Shown: piece by piece, positions 1 through 10,622 of the stretch
Position numbering within the stretch: the first letter of the stretch is position 1
Layout of the letters: each line of letters starts with the position of its first letter
Origin: Epiperipatus broadwayi
Taxonomy: Eukaryota; Onychophora; Udeonychophora; Euonychophora; Peripatidae
DNA: 64,000 nt
Assembly: GCA_028023455.1 (NCBI GenBank)
Contig: JAQFVV010000112.1
Span: 124,001-188,000, forward strand
Direction of reading: 5' to 3'
The notes under the pieces: generated by a model
Database searches by the model: none
What the model was told of the DNA's origin: nothing
The model's input: the letters and a program-made list of their open reading frames with translations, nothing else
Translations under genes and position numbers: made by a program

Positions 1-735
1 GTTGAACGATTGTTTTTGAAAATTTTTTAACTGAGTTATCTATGTAGCTTATCTATACTCAACATTATAAAACAAACTTCTATCAATTATCCATTTGTGT
101 AGGCTTATATTAAGTTTTTACTAATATATTCTAACACATGGTTTAACGTTATATATTACTAAAGCATAAAATAATATTTTAACTGTAATCATAAACCAGT
201 CATTTCTATTAATTTTTTTTTTTTTAATTAAAGCTATAATTGTTAGTTAAAGTAAGTGATGTCATGTGTTATGTATATGTGTATGTGCATACCTCCACAC
301 TCGGTATCTATCGGTAAATATGACCTTATGTTGAGTGCCTTAATATATTTGCCTAAGCCTCCCCTATAAGTTCATTATTTGTGAATGTGAGACCCCATGA
401 TGAGTGTCTTAAGGAACTCAAGAATAGTATAATCTTTTTTATACATTCCAGTTAATAATAATTGAACTAGAATAATTTGTGGACAGTTGTGTTGCATATA
501 TATATATACATGTACTTGCTCATTTAGTTTTTAAAAATATTAAAGCTTAAATTTTAAACTTAGACGTAAATAGCTGCATGGATTCGTAAGTTTTATGTGC
601 GAAATCTATGTAGCATATTTACGTCTATCGAAAGATTAAAATTAATAAACAAGAATCTCCATCTGTGTGAACTAAACTTAAATTTAAATATGATAAATAT
701 ACAAACTAAACTAAAGTAATAATGTTTATTCCTCC
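1..735. repeat. AT-rich dispersed repeat, left part
   Basis: No gene is visible. The first 105 bases align by eye to 43635-43745, sharing a run around 'ctatactcaacattat'. A related stretch recurs at 560-690, so this copy has an internal duplication. The same repeat resumes at 1465-1710 after the fold-back insertion. Type unknown; an old LTR or other retroelement fragment is possible. Confidence 0.45.
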
Positions 736-740
736 AATTC

Positions 741-1441
741 AATTTTATAATAATCAAAAAAGCAAGTCATATATAATGTGACATTACTTTTATAAGCTTG
801 TAGTTACAAAAATGCAATACAGAGAGCACACCAATAGCTCAAACATGCTCTTAATTAATAAGTGTGGTATGAGAAAACATTTAAAATCTCTATCCAGAAC
901 ACTCTCATCTTCAGACCAACTGTTTTCAAGCTTATGGCTCATGTCAGTGGAGAGCTAGAATATTCGGACACTAGATCTAAAATAATTAAGAGCTTTTTTG
1001 AGCTATTGGTACACTCTCTGTATTGCACTTTTGTAACTGCACACTTATAAAAGTAATGTCACATTATATATGACTTGCTTTTTTGATTATTATAATTTTA
1101 CCTTTAAGGCTTTGGCTATGCTGAGGCTATTAAAATATGGTAGAACTGAATTTAGTTCAGTCCCATATAGCTATATAAGTTAGATAGCTGGATTTAAAAA
1201 CATTTTCATGGCTGAAAATTTCAGAGTTTCTACTTAAATATATATATGAAATAAGTGCTGGTTTTGAGTTCATATTTTAGATCTAGTGTCCGAATATTCT
1301 AGCTCTCCACTGACATGAGCCATAAGCTCAAAACCAGTTGGTCTGGATATGAGAGTGTTCTGGATAGAGATTTTAAATGTTTTCTCCTACTGTACTTATT
1401 AATTAAGAGCTTGTTTGAGCTATTGGTATGCTTTCTGTATT
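741..1441. repeat. Fold-back repeat with alternating inverted arms and two decayed hammerhead-like motifs
   Basis: Segment 741-860 is inverted-repeated at 981-1099. Segment 861-983 is inverted-repeated at 1273-1395, followed by a further partial copy of the first arm at 1396-1441. Each 861-983 type segment contains a hammerhead-like motif (minus strand 904-954; plus strand 1303-1355) in which the CTGATGA core reads CTGACATGA. Segment 1170-1272 resembles the upstream half of the hammerhead repeats at 5411-5685 and 50960-51250. The short open frame at 862-1050 has no coding features and is an artefact of the repeat. Confidence 0.7.
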
Positions 1442-1464
1442 TCAATTTTATATATGTGTGATAA

Positions 1465-1710
1465 TAAATGTTTTTTGCATAATATTACTGGCAGTAGTTT
1501 ATTAATTTTTTATTTTTTTTATCTTTTCATTCTTAAATATGTACATTAAGAATTTAGATTATAAATCTCAGCTACTCCTTGAATTAGTGACATGGGCTAA
1601 TAGTCTATAAAAAAATAAAATTGGATCTTAACAGTAAGTATCTGCCTACTATATAAATTTTCCAGGTTCGAATGGCCTGGTGGCGCCCTTGTATGGCAGA
1701 TATGTTAAGA
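1465..1710. repeat. Dispersed repeat, right part, with PBS-like or B-box-like motif
   Basis: Aligns by eye with 43855-44110, including 'tactggcagt', 'gtatctgcctac' and 'tggcgccct'. The motif TGGCGCCC resembles the start of a lysine-tRNA primer-binding site. The preceding GGTTCGAATGG also resembles a tRNA B box. Homology continues on both sides of the motif in both copies, so neither an LTR end nor a SINE is proven. Confidence 0.5.
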
Positions 1711-1950
1711 CTAATATACCCCGACTGTTATATATATATATAATTCAGTAACCACCATTTTCAAATGAGTGTAGGCATTCCAATTTAAAGAGGAAAAGAT
1801 AAAAAAATAATAGTACACTAGGTATGAGCTTTGTAATGATTATACAAATCAGTCATAAATCACAAATACATCCATATGTAGAAAACACTTGTCTAATGCT
1901 TTATTTATTGATATTTTGATTATGTCTTTTTATTAAACTTTTATTTTTAA
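1711..1950. other. AT-rich intergenic or intronic DNA, nothing recognised
   Basis: A short (TA)n tract lies near 1731-1742. No open frame, tRNA or repeat match was recognised. Confidence 0.5.
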
Positions 1951-1954
1951 AATA

Positions 1955-2400
1955 CCTTAAACACAGTGGGTGATTATAATTCTCCAATGAATTATATTTT
2001 GTGCCATATCTTCCCAATGCAAACAATCAACATTGAATTCTTTAGAATATCCTTAGATAACTTTTGTAATTTTAAACATAATCTGCCTTTCACATGAAAA
2101 TCATATTCAAGTCCACCATAAAATAGCCTTTTAAGATGTCTTGCATTATTCATTCATTTTATATGTGCAATCTAATGAAATTGTAATTTTACTATAGTGG
2201 GCACTATAGTATCACATCCAGAAAGGTGAAGAACATATTGTTTTTATGATCTTGTTATCATACTTTTAAAACTTTTTGGAGCACCCTTAAATAAAATTTT
2301 TCTAATGACTTTATATTGAATCAATAGAGTGTATAAGTCTCACTTCCATGCAGTAAATTAAGAAAAAGAATGACTTTATATACAGCTGATTTAGTTATAA
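1955..2400 (-). pseudogene. LINE relic: C-terminal end of non-LTR retrotransposon ORF2
   Basis: Read on the minus strand with several frame breaks, this region gives fragments such as 'LLHGSETYTLY' followed by 'NIKSLEKFYLR' and 'QDHKNN'. This is the order seen after the reverse transcriptase in many LINE ORF2 proteins: a GSETWTL-like motif, a region resembling 'LEKFHLRCLRKIL.I.WQD', then a basic tail. Stops and indels are frequent, so it is an old dead copy. It may belong to the same insertion as the RT relic at 4850-5385, which has the same orientation, but 2.4 kb of unrecognised sequence separates them. Confidence 0.5.
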
Positions 2401-4258
2401 TAATTATTTCACCATGATAGAATAGCTATCTTTTAATTAGTTAAAAGCAAAAAGCAAATTATTAGAGTCTGTGATAACTGAACATCTACATTTATTTCTT
2501 AAAGATTTTTAATAATCTTATGATTAATTTTATGATTCATCAAATATATAATGCTTAGATTATAAATTAATTCATTGAACAAACAATTATGTATACATTA
2601 TTAAGATAATTCACAAACAAGATTCCTAAAGAATCATTTTTTTAATGAACTTGTAAATAACACCCACTTTTTTGTTATATCAATATCTATCTATTTTGTC
2701 AGATCAACTTTTATCTGACAAAATATAAAACTGCTATCTAAAAAACTGAAGAGTGGGGTACAAGTAATTTTAATAAAACAAAGTCACTGAAGACAAAAAA
2801 TTGTATGTTTCTGCTGTGGAAAAAGTGGATGTATAGCTTGTAATAGTATATGAAAAAGTGAAGAGTGCACAAATTTATTTATGGCCTAAAATTATTTATT
2901 AGGCAAGCACATTTGGACAGTGACTTTTGTGAGACTTGATGTCAGTGTTACAGAGATGTCTAAATAGCCTGATTCAAATTGGTTGCACATTTAATATAAA
3001 TAGTGCTTGGAGCTTCATCTCCTCCTAAAACTTACACTTTAATTGGTATTATGGTGCCATCTAATCATATCATTATATATGTAACATTAACAAATGTGTG
3101 AATATTCAGATGTTTTAAAGTCTAGATCATCTGAAAAATTAAATTTCTGGTGGAATATAGTGTGGTAAAATGGTCTGGAGAATTTTACAGTGATTATAGT
3201 TTTACAGGCTTGGACGAATGTATACAAAGTTGAAAGATTTGTTATATTAATTGTTTTTAATATAAAAAAAGTGGATATTCTTTACAAGTTCATTTAAAAA
3301 ATGATTCTTTAAGACTCTTGCATGTGAATTATTTTAATAACATATTCAGATGTGTTTGTTCTGTGAATTGGTTTAAGTTTATTCTTTTACTTACTGTGAT
3401 ATTTAAATTCACCACTTCTCAAATTGTTACCTCACCAAGCTAATAGTTGCTGAAGATTTTTTCCCCTCATTATTGGCTGATAAAGAATTTAATTTTTTAA
3501 AATATTAATTACTAAACAAAATCTTCACATATCACATCAAAACATTAAATACATTCTATGATTAGGTCATTAACCTAGGGCATGGTACCAAGTGTGGCAA
3601 GCAGAACGATTATCAATGGCACTCTGATCGAATTGAAATAAAAAATTATATGCACACAACATTTTGCATATGTGATTCACATGTAAATGGAAACCATGAT
3701 TCAGTTTAATTTACTAATTATTTTGTACAATAAACATATATTCGATCTTTGCTATTTTCAATAAAAATAAGAACCAAGTAGGATGGAAATATTTTTTTCC
3801 CAAGGAGGATTAATTTTGCCTGTTTTTTAACAATCAATTGTCCTTTGATACTTTTGTATGCAATTGCATGTTTATATTCAGACAGAATATTATATTGATT
3901 AATTCATTTGAAAAACGTCATAATAATATATTTTAAGTTTTGGTGCATTCACTTGGGGGGGGGGGAGTTTATAATTAGTGATAGTCGGGTTAATGCATGA
4001 ACGAAATTCACAAATATGTGAGATTTGATAATATCGTTTGGATCTCAAAAGAAATTTTTTCCTTTTAAATGTTTGATAGAAAAAAATGTCTCGTAGAAAA
4101 AAAAATCCAAATGTCCATATTTTTAAAGAAAAGAAGAATATAACTTTCAAATTTGAGTTGATTTTTTATATCACAAAAATGAATTCCTTTGCTAGAAAAA
4201 TACTTGTTTTATTTTGTTACAGCTCATTAATCAGCTTTTTAAATTAAACCATGGAAAG
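2401..4258. other. AT-rich non-coding DNA
   Basis: No convincing coding sequence. A G11 homopolymer lies around 3955-3966. The small minus-strand open frame at 3899-4150 is low-complexity and unsupported. Confidence 0.5.
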
Positions 4259-4277
4259 CATTCTGAATCACTACATT

Positions 4278-4386
4278 TTTTTTCTATATGTCATAGCATT
4301 GGCCGGGACACAAACCCACACCCGTCTGCAACCAACTACTTGCTTGCAAGGTGGGTGCGATAACCTCTCGGCTAACAACGCTTGAC
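4278..4386 (-). mobile_element. tRNA-Val-derived SINE with 19-bp target duplication
   Basis: The minus strand shows an A box (TTAGCCGAGAGGTT) and a B box (GGGTTTGTGTCCCGG), ending in 'gctatgacatatag' and an A-rich tail. Perfect 19-bp flanking repeats (cattctgaatcactacatt) at 4259-4277 and 4387-4405 are the target-site duplication. Copies of the same family occur at 7827-7932 (+) and 39119-39223 (-). The less mutated copies have a TTTACAA anticodon loop on a GCTGC/GCAGT stem, which matches tRNA-Val (anticodon UAC). Confidence 0.85.
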
Positions 4387-4849
4387 CATTCTGAATCACT
4401 ACATTAATTGGCAATTTTGTAAACAATACACATTTGTTTAAGCACCAATGAACTGAACTTCTTCATGTCAAAGAAAATTTTAAGTATATCTTTTGAATGC
4501 AATATAATTTAACAAAACATACTTTTTACATATGATCCTATGTATTTTAAAATATTGAATGACCAATAATATAAGATCTGGTTATAACGAGCTTCAAAAG
4601 TATGTAATATATAATTTTGAAGTTCATTATAACTGGACCAATTTTGATACTATATATAATAAGATTGGTAAAATCATTTCAGTACATGGAATAACATTGT
4701 AACATATGTTCGGAATGGCACTACTATAAAAAGTTGCTGACTCCTGCTATAGATTATCTTTTGAACTAGAAAAAAATGGCATAGCCATCAGCAATGTTGT
4801 AAATCTTGATCCCTGATTTATTAAACTGTCTATAAACAATTTCAAAGAC

Positions 4850-5385
4850 CACAGTCATGAATATCAATAACAGAGACAAAACTTCTCATGCAGTAGTTCC
4901 ACCCAGTGCAAGCCAGAGTAATCAATGGATACAAGAAGATTTGTGAATAAAATCCCTATTAAATACCTATTCATCCAATATCCCCAGATTAATTTCTAGC
5001 CTGTTGCTTTCATAAATGAGGAGCTTTGGATGAGTAGGCACTAGATAGATTTTATGCACAAACTTTACATCCATTGATTACTCTGCCCTGATTGTACTAT
5101 TATATGGAGGGTTTTGCCTCTGTTGTTAACAGCTTGTGTAAGCATAGGAAATGGTGATTACATGATGTTTAGTTGTTTAATGTCAATAACAACATTGGAG
5201 CAATTACACATCCTTGTTTAACACCCATTTTCATTTCAAATATAAAATATTTTCCACCTGTAATAATTTTCCTCTTATTCTGACATGTAGAAACTGTATA
5301 ATACAAATAAACTTTGGCTGGACAACCAACTAATTTTAAATAATGCCATCCAATAAATTGACTGAAATGTCTTGATTAAATCAAT
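4850..5385 (-). pseudogene. LINE relic: reverse transcriptase fragment
   Basis: On the minus strand, starting near 5382, the frame reads 'FIDLIKTFQSIYWMALFKI', then a stretch like 'LFVLYSFYMSE' and 'ENGC.TRMCNCSNVV'. This follows the LINE reverse transcriptase layout FD..K.FDS..R..LW.IL, then IRSFYD.M, then G..QGCV..P.LF, including the QGC-like motif as 'TRMC'. Multiple stops and frame changes show it is dead. Clade not resolved. Confidence 0.5.
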
Positions 5386-5394
5386 AAAAGCAAT

Positions 5395-5412
5395 ATATAT
5401 ATATATATATAT
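5395..5412. repeat. (TA)n microsatellite
   Basis: Short TA run bordering the hammerhead-bearing repeat. The same kind of border occurs on its other side (5683-5724) and beside the related copy near 51239. Confidence 0.9.
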
Positions 5413-5682
5413 GATCAACAGATGGCGTTTTTACCAAAAACACGATCAAGCGTTTTTTTACATAAACGATCAAAGAGTCAGAATTAACTATCTCTTTCGT
5501 TTTAGCCCACTTTCAGATCTGCTGATTTCAAGCTATTTTGCTATCATCAGTGAAAGACAGAGCCAAGAAACTAGATCTAAAAACTGACTCCAAGTGTTTA
5601 TGCACAGAGTTTCTATCAGTTTGCAAGCATGAAATTTTTCAGACTGATAAAGTCTTCAAATTCAGCCAAACAAGCTAGATAG

Positions 5683-5685
<3 letters not shown>
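5411..5685 (-). repeat. Hammerhead-bearing short repeat, copy A
   Basis: A unit of about 275 bp flanked on both sides by (TA)n. It is homologous, in opposite orientation, to 50960-51250. Shared landmarks include 'catgcttgcaaactgatag', a 'tttagat.tagtttct' stretch, the ribozyme, and 'acgaaagagata'. It has no coding capacity. Size and content resemble a retrozyme monomer or a piece of a PLE terminal repeat; a mobile-element origin is inferred. Confidence 0.7.
5510..5556 (-). ncRNA. Hammerhead ribozyme, copy A
   Basis: On the minus strand from 5556 to 5510 the parts occur in order: stem I 5' side CTTTCA; core CTGATGA (5550-5544); a stem II hairpin whose AGC pairs with GCT around a 6-nt loop, closed by a T.T mismatch; core GAA (5529-5527); stem III ATC, loop AGCA, GAT; cleavage residue C (5516); stem I 3' side TGAAAG, which pairs perfectly with CTTTCA. 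All positions of the C3-U4-G5-A6-N-G8-A9, G12-A13-A14, U16.1-H17 core are satisfied. The 3-bp stem III is typical of the minimal hammerheads of PLEs and retrozymes. Predicted cleavage is between 5516 and 5515. Activity is not shown; the stem II mismatch may weaken it. Confidence 0.75.

Positions 5686-5724
<39 letters not shown>
5683..5724. repeat. (TA)21 microsatellite
   Basis: Uninterrupted TA dinucleotide run next to the hammerhead repeat. Confidence 0.95.
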
Positions 5725-5726
<2 letters not shown>

Positions 5727-6145
5727 TTTCATACTTGCAACAAAAACCATGGTGCTTTTTAATTCTCAAATTAAATGATCTTGATTACTGCATAATAATT
5801 TTAGAATTCATAAAATATTTTTAATAACATCTATATTAAATTTAAACATTTCATTAATTAAATTTAGTTATAAATGGTATTAAGAGATTTTATCAGCTTT
5901 TGTATGCTGGTCAAAAGGTAACTAATGCTGTCTTTATGTTGACTGTGATATTATCTCTAAATTAAAGTATGTGTTACATAGCAACATAGTTCAGTTATTC
6001 ACCATAAAAATATTTAATTGCTAGCATATCTAGATCAGGATTTATGATATGGAATGTGAACGTGTGGTTCAGAATTTTCATTGATCATTTTCAGTATCCT
6101 CTTTCCATCATAAAGTCTTGCAAATTTTAATGATAATGCATTGTT
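5725..6145. other. AT-rich non-coding DNA
   Basis: Nothing recognised. Confidence 0.5.
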
Positions 6146-6330
6146 CCATCATGGGTTATAGTACTAAACTCATTATCCAGATACATTAACACCTTAAATT
6201 TTTTGTAAAGAATAGCTGAATTTTGTTATTATATAACACATGCATTGAAGAGATGGTGATGCAGGCAACTTGAAGGTAGAACCTGTCACCAGTAATCTTT
6301 TCATTGGTGTACATTGTGTGAGTATATATA
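6146..6330 (+). repeat. Dispersed repeat, copy 1 of 2
   Basis: Shares 'taacaccttaaa', 'gatggtg.tgca.gcaactt' and the following 'gtca..agtaatctttt' with 9377-9516 and its continuation at 10623-10640. The second copy was split by a Tigger insertion. Class unknown. Confidence 0.5.
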
Positions 6331-7815
6331 TATTGCAACCAATTGGCTACATAGCTGCACTAGAAAAAATAAATAAATAATTAGATAGTTTGCAGCATAT
6401 TCCTCAAGTTTGAGAATTAAAAAATAATAATTTTATTAATGGGGAAAAATAATATTTAAATTCTCTTAGACCTATTTTTATTAAAGAGTCATTATTTAAT
6501 TCAATTATTGTAAAGATCCCATATGATAGTATGAAAATTTTCAAACATTGAATATATTTAAGTGTTTGTTTTTTTTTTTTAAAAAAAAAAAAGAAAATAA
6601 AAGAAAGGGAAGAGCAAAAATAGAATTTTAATAATTTTGTAAATTTTAATTTATCAGTTGTTTTCCTTTCTTTATCTCTATTTAATGAAATGAAAAAAAG
6701 GCAAATCAATACCATTAACAGATTATGTTGTAGTTGTTTTTGCAAGTTTGATTTTTAATTATAAAGAAATGTCAAGAATTTTATATTGTTAAATTCTTGT
6801 TCTTAACTTGTTTTTAATCTATGGTGAAGGAGATTAGCTGAATAATTGTAGTTATGAAGTTTTATTAATTAGTTTATTCTACCCAATTCCTGTTTCATAA
6901 AGTGTAGTGTGTGTGCCACCTTATATCATGACAGCTTATATTCTAAGATTTAGTTTTTTTCTTCATGATCCCAATAAAATTAGTTATTTATAGGTAGGGG
7001 AAGCCCATGAATTGATTAAGATTATTTACAATAAGCTAATTTATTTATTTATTTTCCTCTTAACTCACAGTAATAAATTAAAGAGTTTTTGCTTCTTGAG
7101 CTAGATTTGTGCACATCAGCTATATGGGATAGCGGGATTATATTTAGTGTATGGGCATCCAGATGATGATGATTCCTGGGTTGGTGCGAAGAGGATATTT
7201 TTCGAAGTCCATGCACTATCTTTTAGTTAGATTGATCTTTATAAATTTTACTTTTTTTAACTTTAGGATAAAAATACAATTCCTCAGATTCTGCAAGGTT
7301 TAAATCCCAATTTTCTGTAGAGTTACAAATGGCTAACCACTTTAGGGTAGTTGATGTTCACGTGCTGGTGACCATTACTCCAAGTATGATACCCGTAGCA
7401 TTACAATATATATATATATATACTGTCCAGATAAAAATTAGTATTTGAAATTTCAGAATAAATGCTTCTCCAATATTCATCATAGAGAAACAATGAAGGA
7501 AAAGATATTATTTATAAGACTTGCCAATTTCTAGGCAATTATAATTTGGACAGTTTTTTTTCTTTCCTTTATTTCTATCTGAAACTAGTAGTATACCCAT
7601 TGAGCAACCAATATTAAATGAGTTAGTTATGATCAAATTATATATATATAAATATTATACCAGTTAAAAAAAGTTTTAGTTTACTCAGTTTAGGTTTGAA
7701 TCCCAGAGTAGTAGGCATAGTGGGTGACACAAGATCTTTCAAATATATATGACCACAAATTCTTTATACTTTTTTTTTTAATTTTGCATTATAACCAATC
7801 ATTTAAAATTAAAAC
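6331..7815. other. AT-rich non-coding DNA with homopolymers
   Basis: Contains a T-run/A-run junction near 6569-6592 and short TA tracts (7408-7422, 7641-7650). A B-box-like string, GGTTTGAATCCC, occurs near 7692 without a convincing A box. The minus-strand open frame 6404-6745 is homopolymer-rich and unsupported. Confidence 0.5.
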
Positions 7816-7826
7816 TATCAGTTTTT

Positions 7827-7932
7827 AAGTGTTGGTGATCGAGTGGTCAGCACAGCCGCCTTACAAGTAGTTGTCCCGAGTTAGCGGGTTCGCTTCCCAG
7901 CCAATGTTATGACATATGAAAAATTATATATA
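7827..7932 (+). mobile_element. tRNA-Val-derived SINE with 11-bp target duplication
   Basis: A box 'tggtgatcgagtggtcagc' and B box 'gggttcgcttcccag', followed by 'caatgttatgacatatg' and a TA-rich tail. A perfect 11-bp duplication (tatcagttttt) lies at 7816-7826 and 7933-7943. It lies about 290 bp upstream of the host exon on the same strand. Same family as 4278-4386 and 39119-39223. Confidence 0.88.
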
Positions 7933-8218
7933 TATCAGTTTTTGTTGCATTTTTTAATATTTCAAATTAGTTTAGAACATCTAGAAAAGAAACCCCTAAA
8001 CAGTAATTTAAAAACACCCCCCCCCCAAAAAAAAATAGACTTTTTTCTGTATTTTTTAAATATGTCAGAAATATAATGAATGTAAAATATAAAGAATTTT
8101 AAAAAATTAAAAATAAATATATTTATTTTTAATTCTTTTTTTTTTAATATTGTCTTAATTAATAGCTATAGCATTGAATTGTAAGATATAATTTTAATAA
8201 CATCCTTTTTTCTTTCAG

Positions 8219-8350
8219 GTAAACGTAACTCATATTCACCATTGGCGTGAAGGCAATTTACCAGGCAATTCAAAGTGTTTATTATGTAAAAAAACCTGCT
8301 GGTCTGCAGAGTGTCTAGCAGGCATGAGGTGTGAATGGTGTGGAGTAACG
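8219..8350 (+). CDS. Exon of diacylglycerol kinase theta-like gene (part of a C1 domain)
   Basis: A 132-bp, 44-codon exon is bounded by a polypyrimidine tract with acceptor AG at 8217-8218 and a donor GTGAGA at 8351; both boundaries are phase 0. The peptide contains HHWREGNLPGNSKC, then CKKTC, then CLAGMRCEWCGV. This gives the C1 spacing H-X12-C-X2-C (residues 7, 20, 23) and C-X2-C (38, 41). The remaining H and C ligands would lie in the next exon. From family knowledge, HHWREGNLP plus RCEWCG is the signature of the last C1 domain of theta-type diacylglycerol kinases. These phosphorylate diacylglycerol to phosphatidic acid at membranes. No neighbouring exon was recognised, so the introns are long. 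Confidence 0.85.
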
Positions 8351-9517
8351 GTGAGAAAATTTTTTAACATCTTAATTTAAAATTCATTTTATCTTTATTA
8401 TCTACATTTAAAACATTTGTTTAAAAGCACTAATTTACAATAAATGAAAAACATTATTTTCATTGGGTAAAAGCAAATGACTCAACTTATTTTATATATC
8501 ACAGATAAAAACACCAGATGACACTTTAATCAGAGCAGTAAAAAATTGTTATCCACCAAATAAAGCTAATTTTTCTTAGTGGTTTTATGAAATCCGATAT
8601 TAATCTTATCTGCATATTGCTTAATTCTTATGTCTTCAAGTATTTTTAATCTAAAGTTATTACAATGTGTGTCACATTTTTTTAGTTTTTCTGATATTAT
8701 CTAGATTCAATCGATGAAATTATATATTTTCTTGCTTAGAAATCTTGTGAATATATACAATATTGACATTGATTTTATTTTTGCAATTGAAGAAATATTG
8801 TGACTTGAATATATCTATTATTTTACAAATAAATTAGAATATTTATGAGAAAATAATTTTTAATACATATTGCTGCTACTATGAGAAGTTTTTATTTGAA
8901 TATCAATTGATATTAAAATATTGTAATTCTTATACTATTACAAAAATATTCAGTAGTCCCACCACATCCATGCCATTTAATTTGAAGTCTTAACATCGAT
9001 TCTTGAAATTGTGGATAATACCGAATTTTATATTTTATTTTTTAACATACACAGTGACTGATAACTGGTTCTCTCTTCAAGAGGCATGCTGCATCATCTC
9101 TGAATCAATGCAGATGTTCTATAGAAATATAGTTTTGCTATTTATACAAAAGTTTCAAGGTATTAACATATTAGATGAAATTTGATAGTGTATTTGTAAC
9201 TTAACCCTTAATTAAACAATGTGCTAACCTTAATTTTTTTTAAAAAAATTGGGATGCTACTGAAACATTTAAACTGATTCTAACTATATGAAGTTAAATC
9301 ATGAGTTGCAAGAATTTTTTCAAGTGGTTTTCTAGGTTCCATGATGGCATCAAGAGCATTGAAGAAATCAACAAAGGTACAAAACACTCTATCTCATTTC
9401 ATATCATAATTCATGTTCCAAGCATGCTAACACCTTAAAATTGTTGTGATAAATAATAAATAATATTATTATGTATTAATTCAAGATGGTGCTGCAAGCA
9501 ACTTGGAGAAAGAACTA
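8351..9517 (+). other. Intron downstream of the C1 exon
   Basis: AT-rich, beginning with donor GTGAGA. It holds the second copy of the dispersed repeat (about 9377-9516). A short open stretch after an AG near 8505 and another after 'tctag' at 9337 look exon-like but match nothing in diacylglycerol kinases. Confidence 0.6.
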
Positions 9518-10620
9518 CACCTGGGTCTCTTTTTACGCGAACTTATTTAACACGATTTTGAAGTTACGTGATTCGTGTTTCACCGGAAGTGTGTTAAATA
9601 AGTCCGCGTAAAAAGAGATCCACATGTATGAACTCCGATAATGCACTATTACTTTAAATAATAAATTTCACGCACTTATGTTATATTGAAAGTAATAGCA
9701 CATTATTGGAATTTGACTTTCATCTTAGTAATTTCAATATTTTCAGTGCTTTATAATAGTAAGATTTTATGCAATAATGACATTAAAATTATAATTTCCA
9801 CATTTTATGTATACACACATTAAATTTTACAAGATTATAATGTAAATTTGTTCAAACATTGTACGTGTTAATTTTGCATTTTAAATCACATTCTGTTTTT
9901 GCTTTTTAAAAAAGAACGTAATCAATTATTAATCATTTAGTGTCCACAAGTTTATTTTTAAAAGGTCAGTAATAGCAGTGGGCATAATTAAATTTGACAA
10001 TTAAAAATTAAAATCTGATTTTTAATTGTAATTAACAATTTAAAAATTATTTACTGTGACTTGAAATTAATGTGAAATTTGATTTTTAAACCGAATTGAA
10101 AATTAAAGACAAAAATAAAAATTTAATTTTTAGTTGTTAGTTTCATAAACAATTAATAAAATCATCGTCTCAAAGATTAATTACTAATTACGTTGTCACC
10201 AGAAAGCCACTGTTACAACATGAGTGTGAAGTTGGCACTAGTTGTTTGCAAACAAACGTGTTTTTCAGCAAATAGCTATAATAATTAAAATGTGTATAAA
10301 AAATGTAAATTACTGCACTGTAAATTATGCATAAAAATATATTATTTTGAATAAAATTAAATATTATAGTTAAAAAAAGTTTGTCTTATATCAATTTTTT
10401 TTAAATTTGAAATTTTTTATTAGTCATATTTTATTTCCTTATATTTTTTTTGCACGAATTTTAAAGTAATTTTACATTGGTGCTTTGCTTTTACGCGAAT
10501 TTTGAAAAATCACATACCGCATCCCCCCTTTTTCAATGTAAGTTACTTCTATTTTTGCACGATTTCGTTTGCGCGTGTTTTCTGAGGAACCTATCTATTG
10601 CATAAAATGAGACCCATGTG
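9518..10620 (+). mobile_element. Non-autonomous Tigger-like (pogo/TcMar) transposon, copy 1
   Basis: Starts CACCTGGGTCTC and ends in the near inverted sequence GAGACCCATGTG, flanked by TA (9516-9517; 10621-10622). Four copies lie in the window (also 14821-15787, 31672-33026 reversed, 39493-40454). The subterminal 'tttacgcg..ttatttaacacgattttgaag' style and TA target fit Tigger elements. The third copy keeps a transposase N-terminal relic. This copy carries an extra inverted duplication of its own tip at 9585-9624, so its first 108 bases form a hairpin with about 38-bp arms. Confidence 0.8.
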
Positions 10621-10622
10621 TA

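Noticed and set aside
862-1050. 62-codon open frame
   Set aside because: It lies across the loop and arm of a fold-back repeat; no domain, no splice context.
1676-1690. TGGCGCCC as a definite lysine-tRNA primer-binding site
   Set aside because: Only the first 8 bases match, and homology continues across it in both copies, so an LTR boundary is not shown.
6404-6745. 113-codon minus-strand open frame
   Set aside because: Composed largely of homopolymer-derived Phe and Lys; no motif or splice context.
7827-7932. tRNA gene
   Set aside because: Boxes are present, but the acceptor stem does not pair, and target duplications and sister copies show it is a SINE.
8506-8578. 24 open codons after a 'cag' downstream of the C1 exon
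   Set aside because: No His/Cys ligands expected for the rest of the C1 domain, and the frame runs into a stop with no donor site.
9337-9386. Possible small exon (AG, then FHDGIKSIEEINK, then GT)
   Set aside because: Does not match the continuation of a diacylglycerol kinase C1 domain and lies at the edge of a dispersed repeat.
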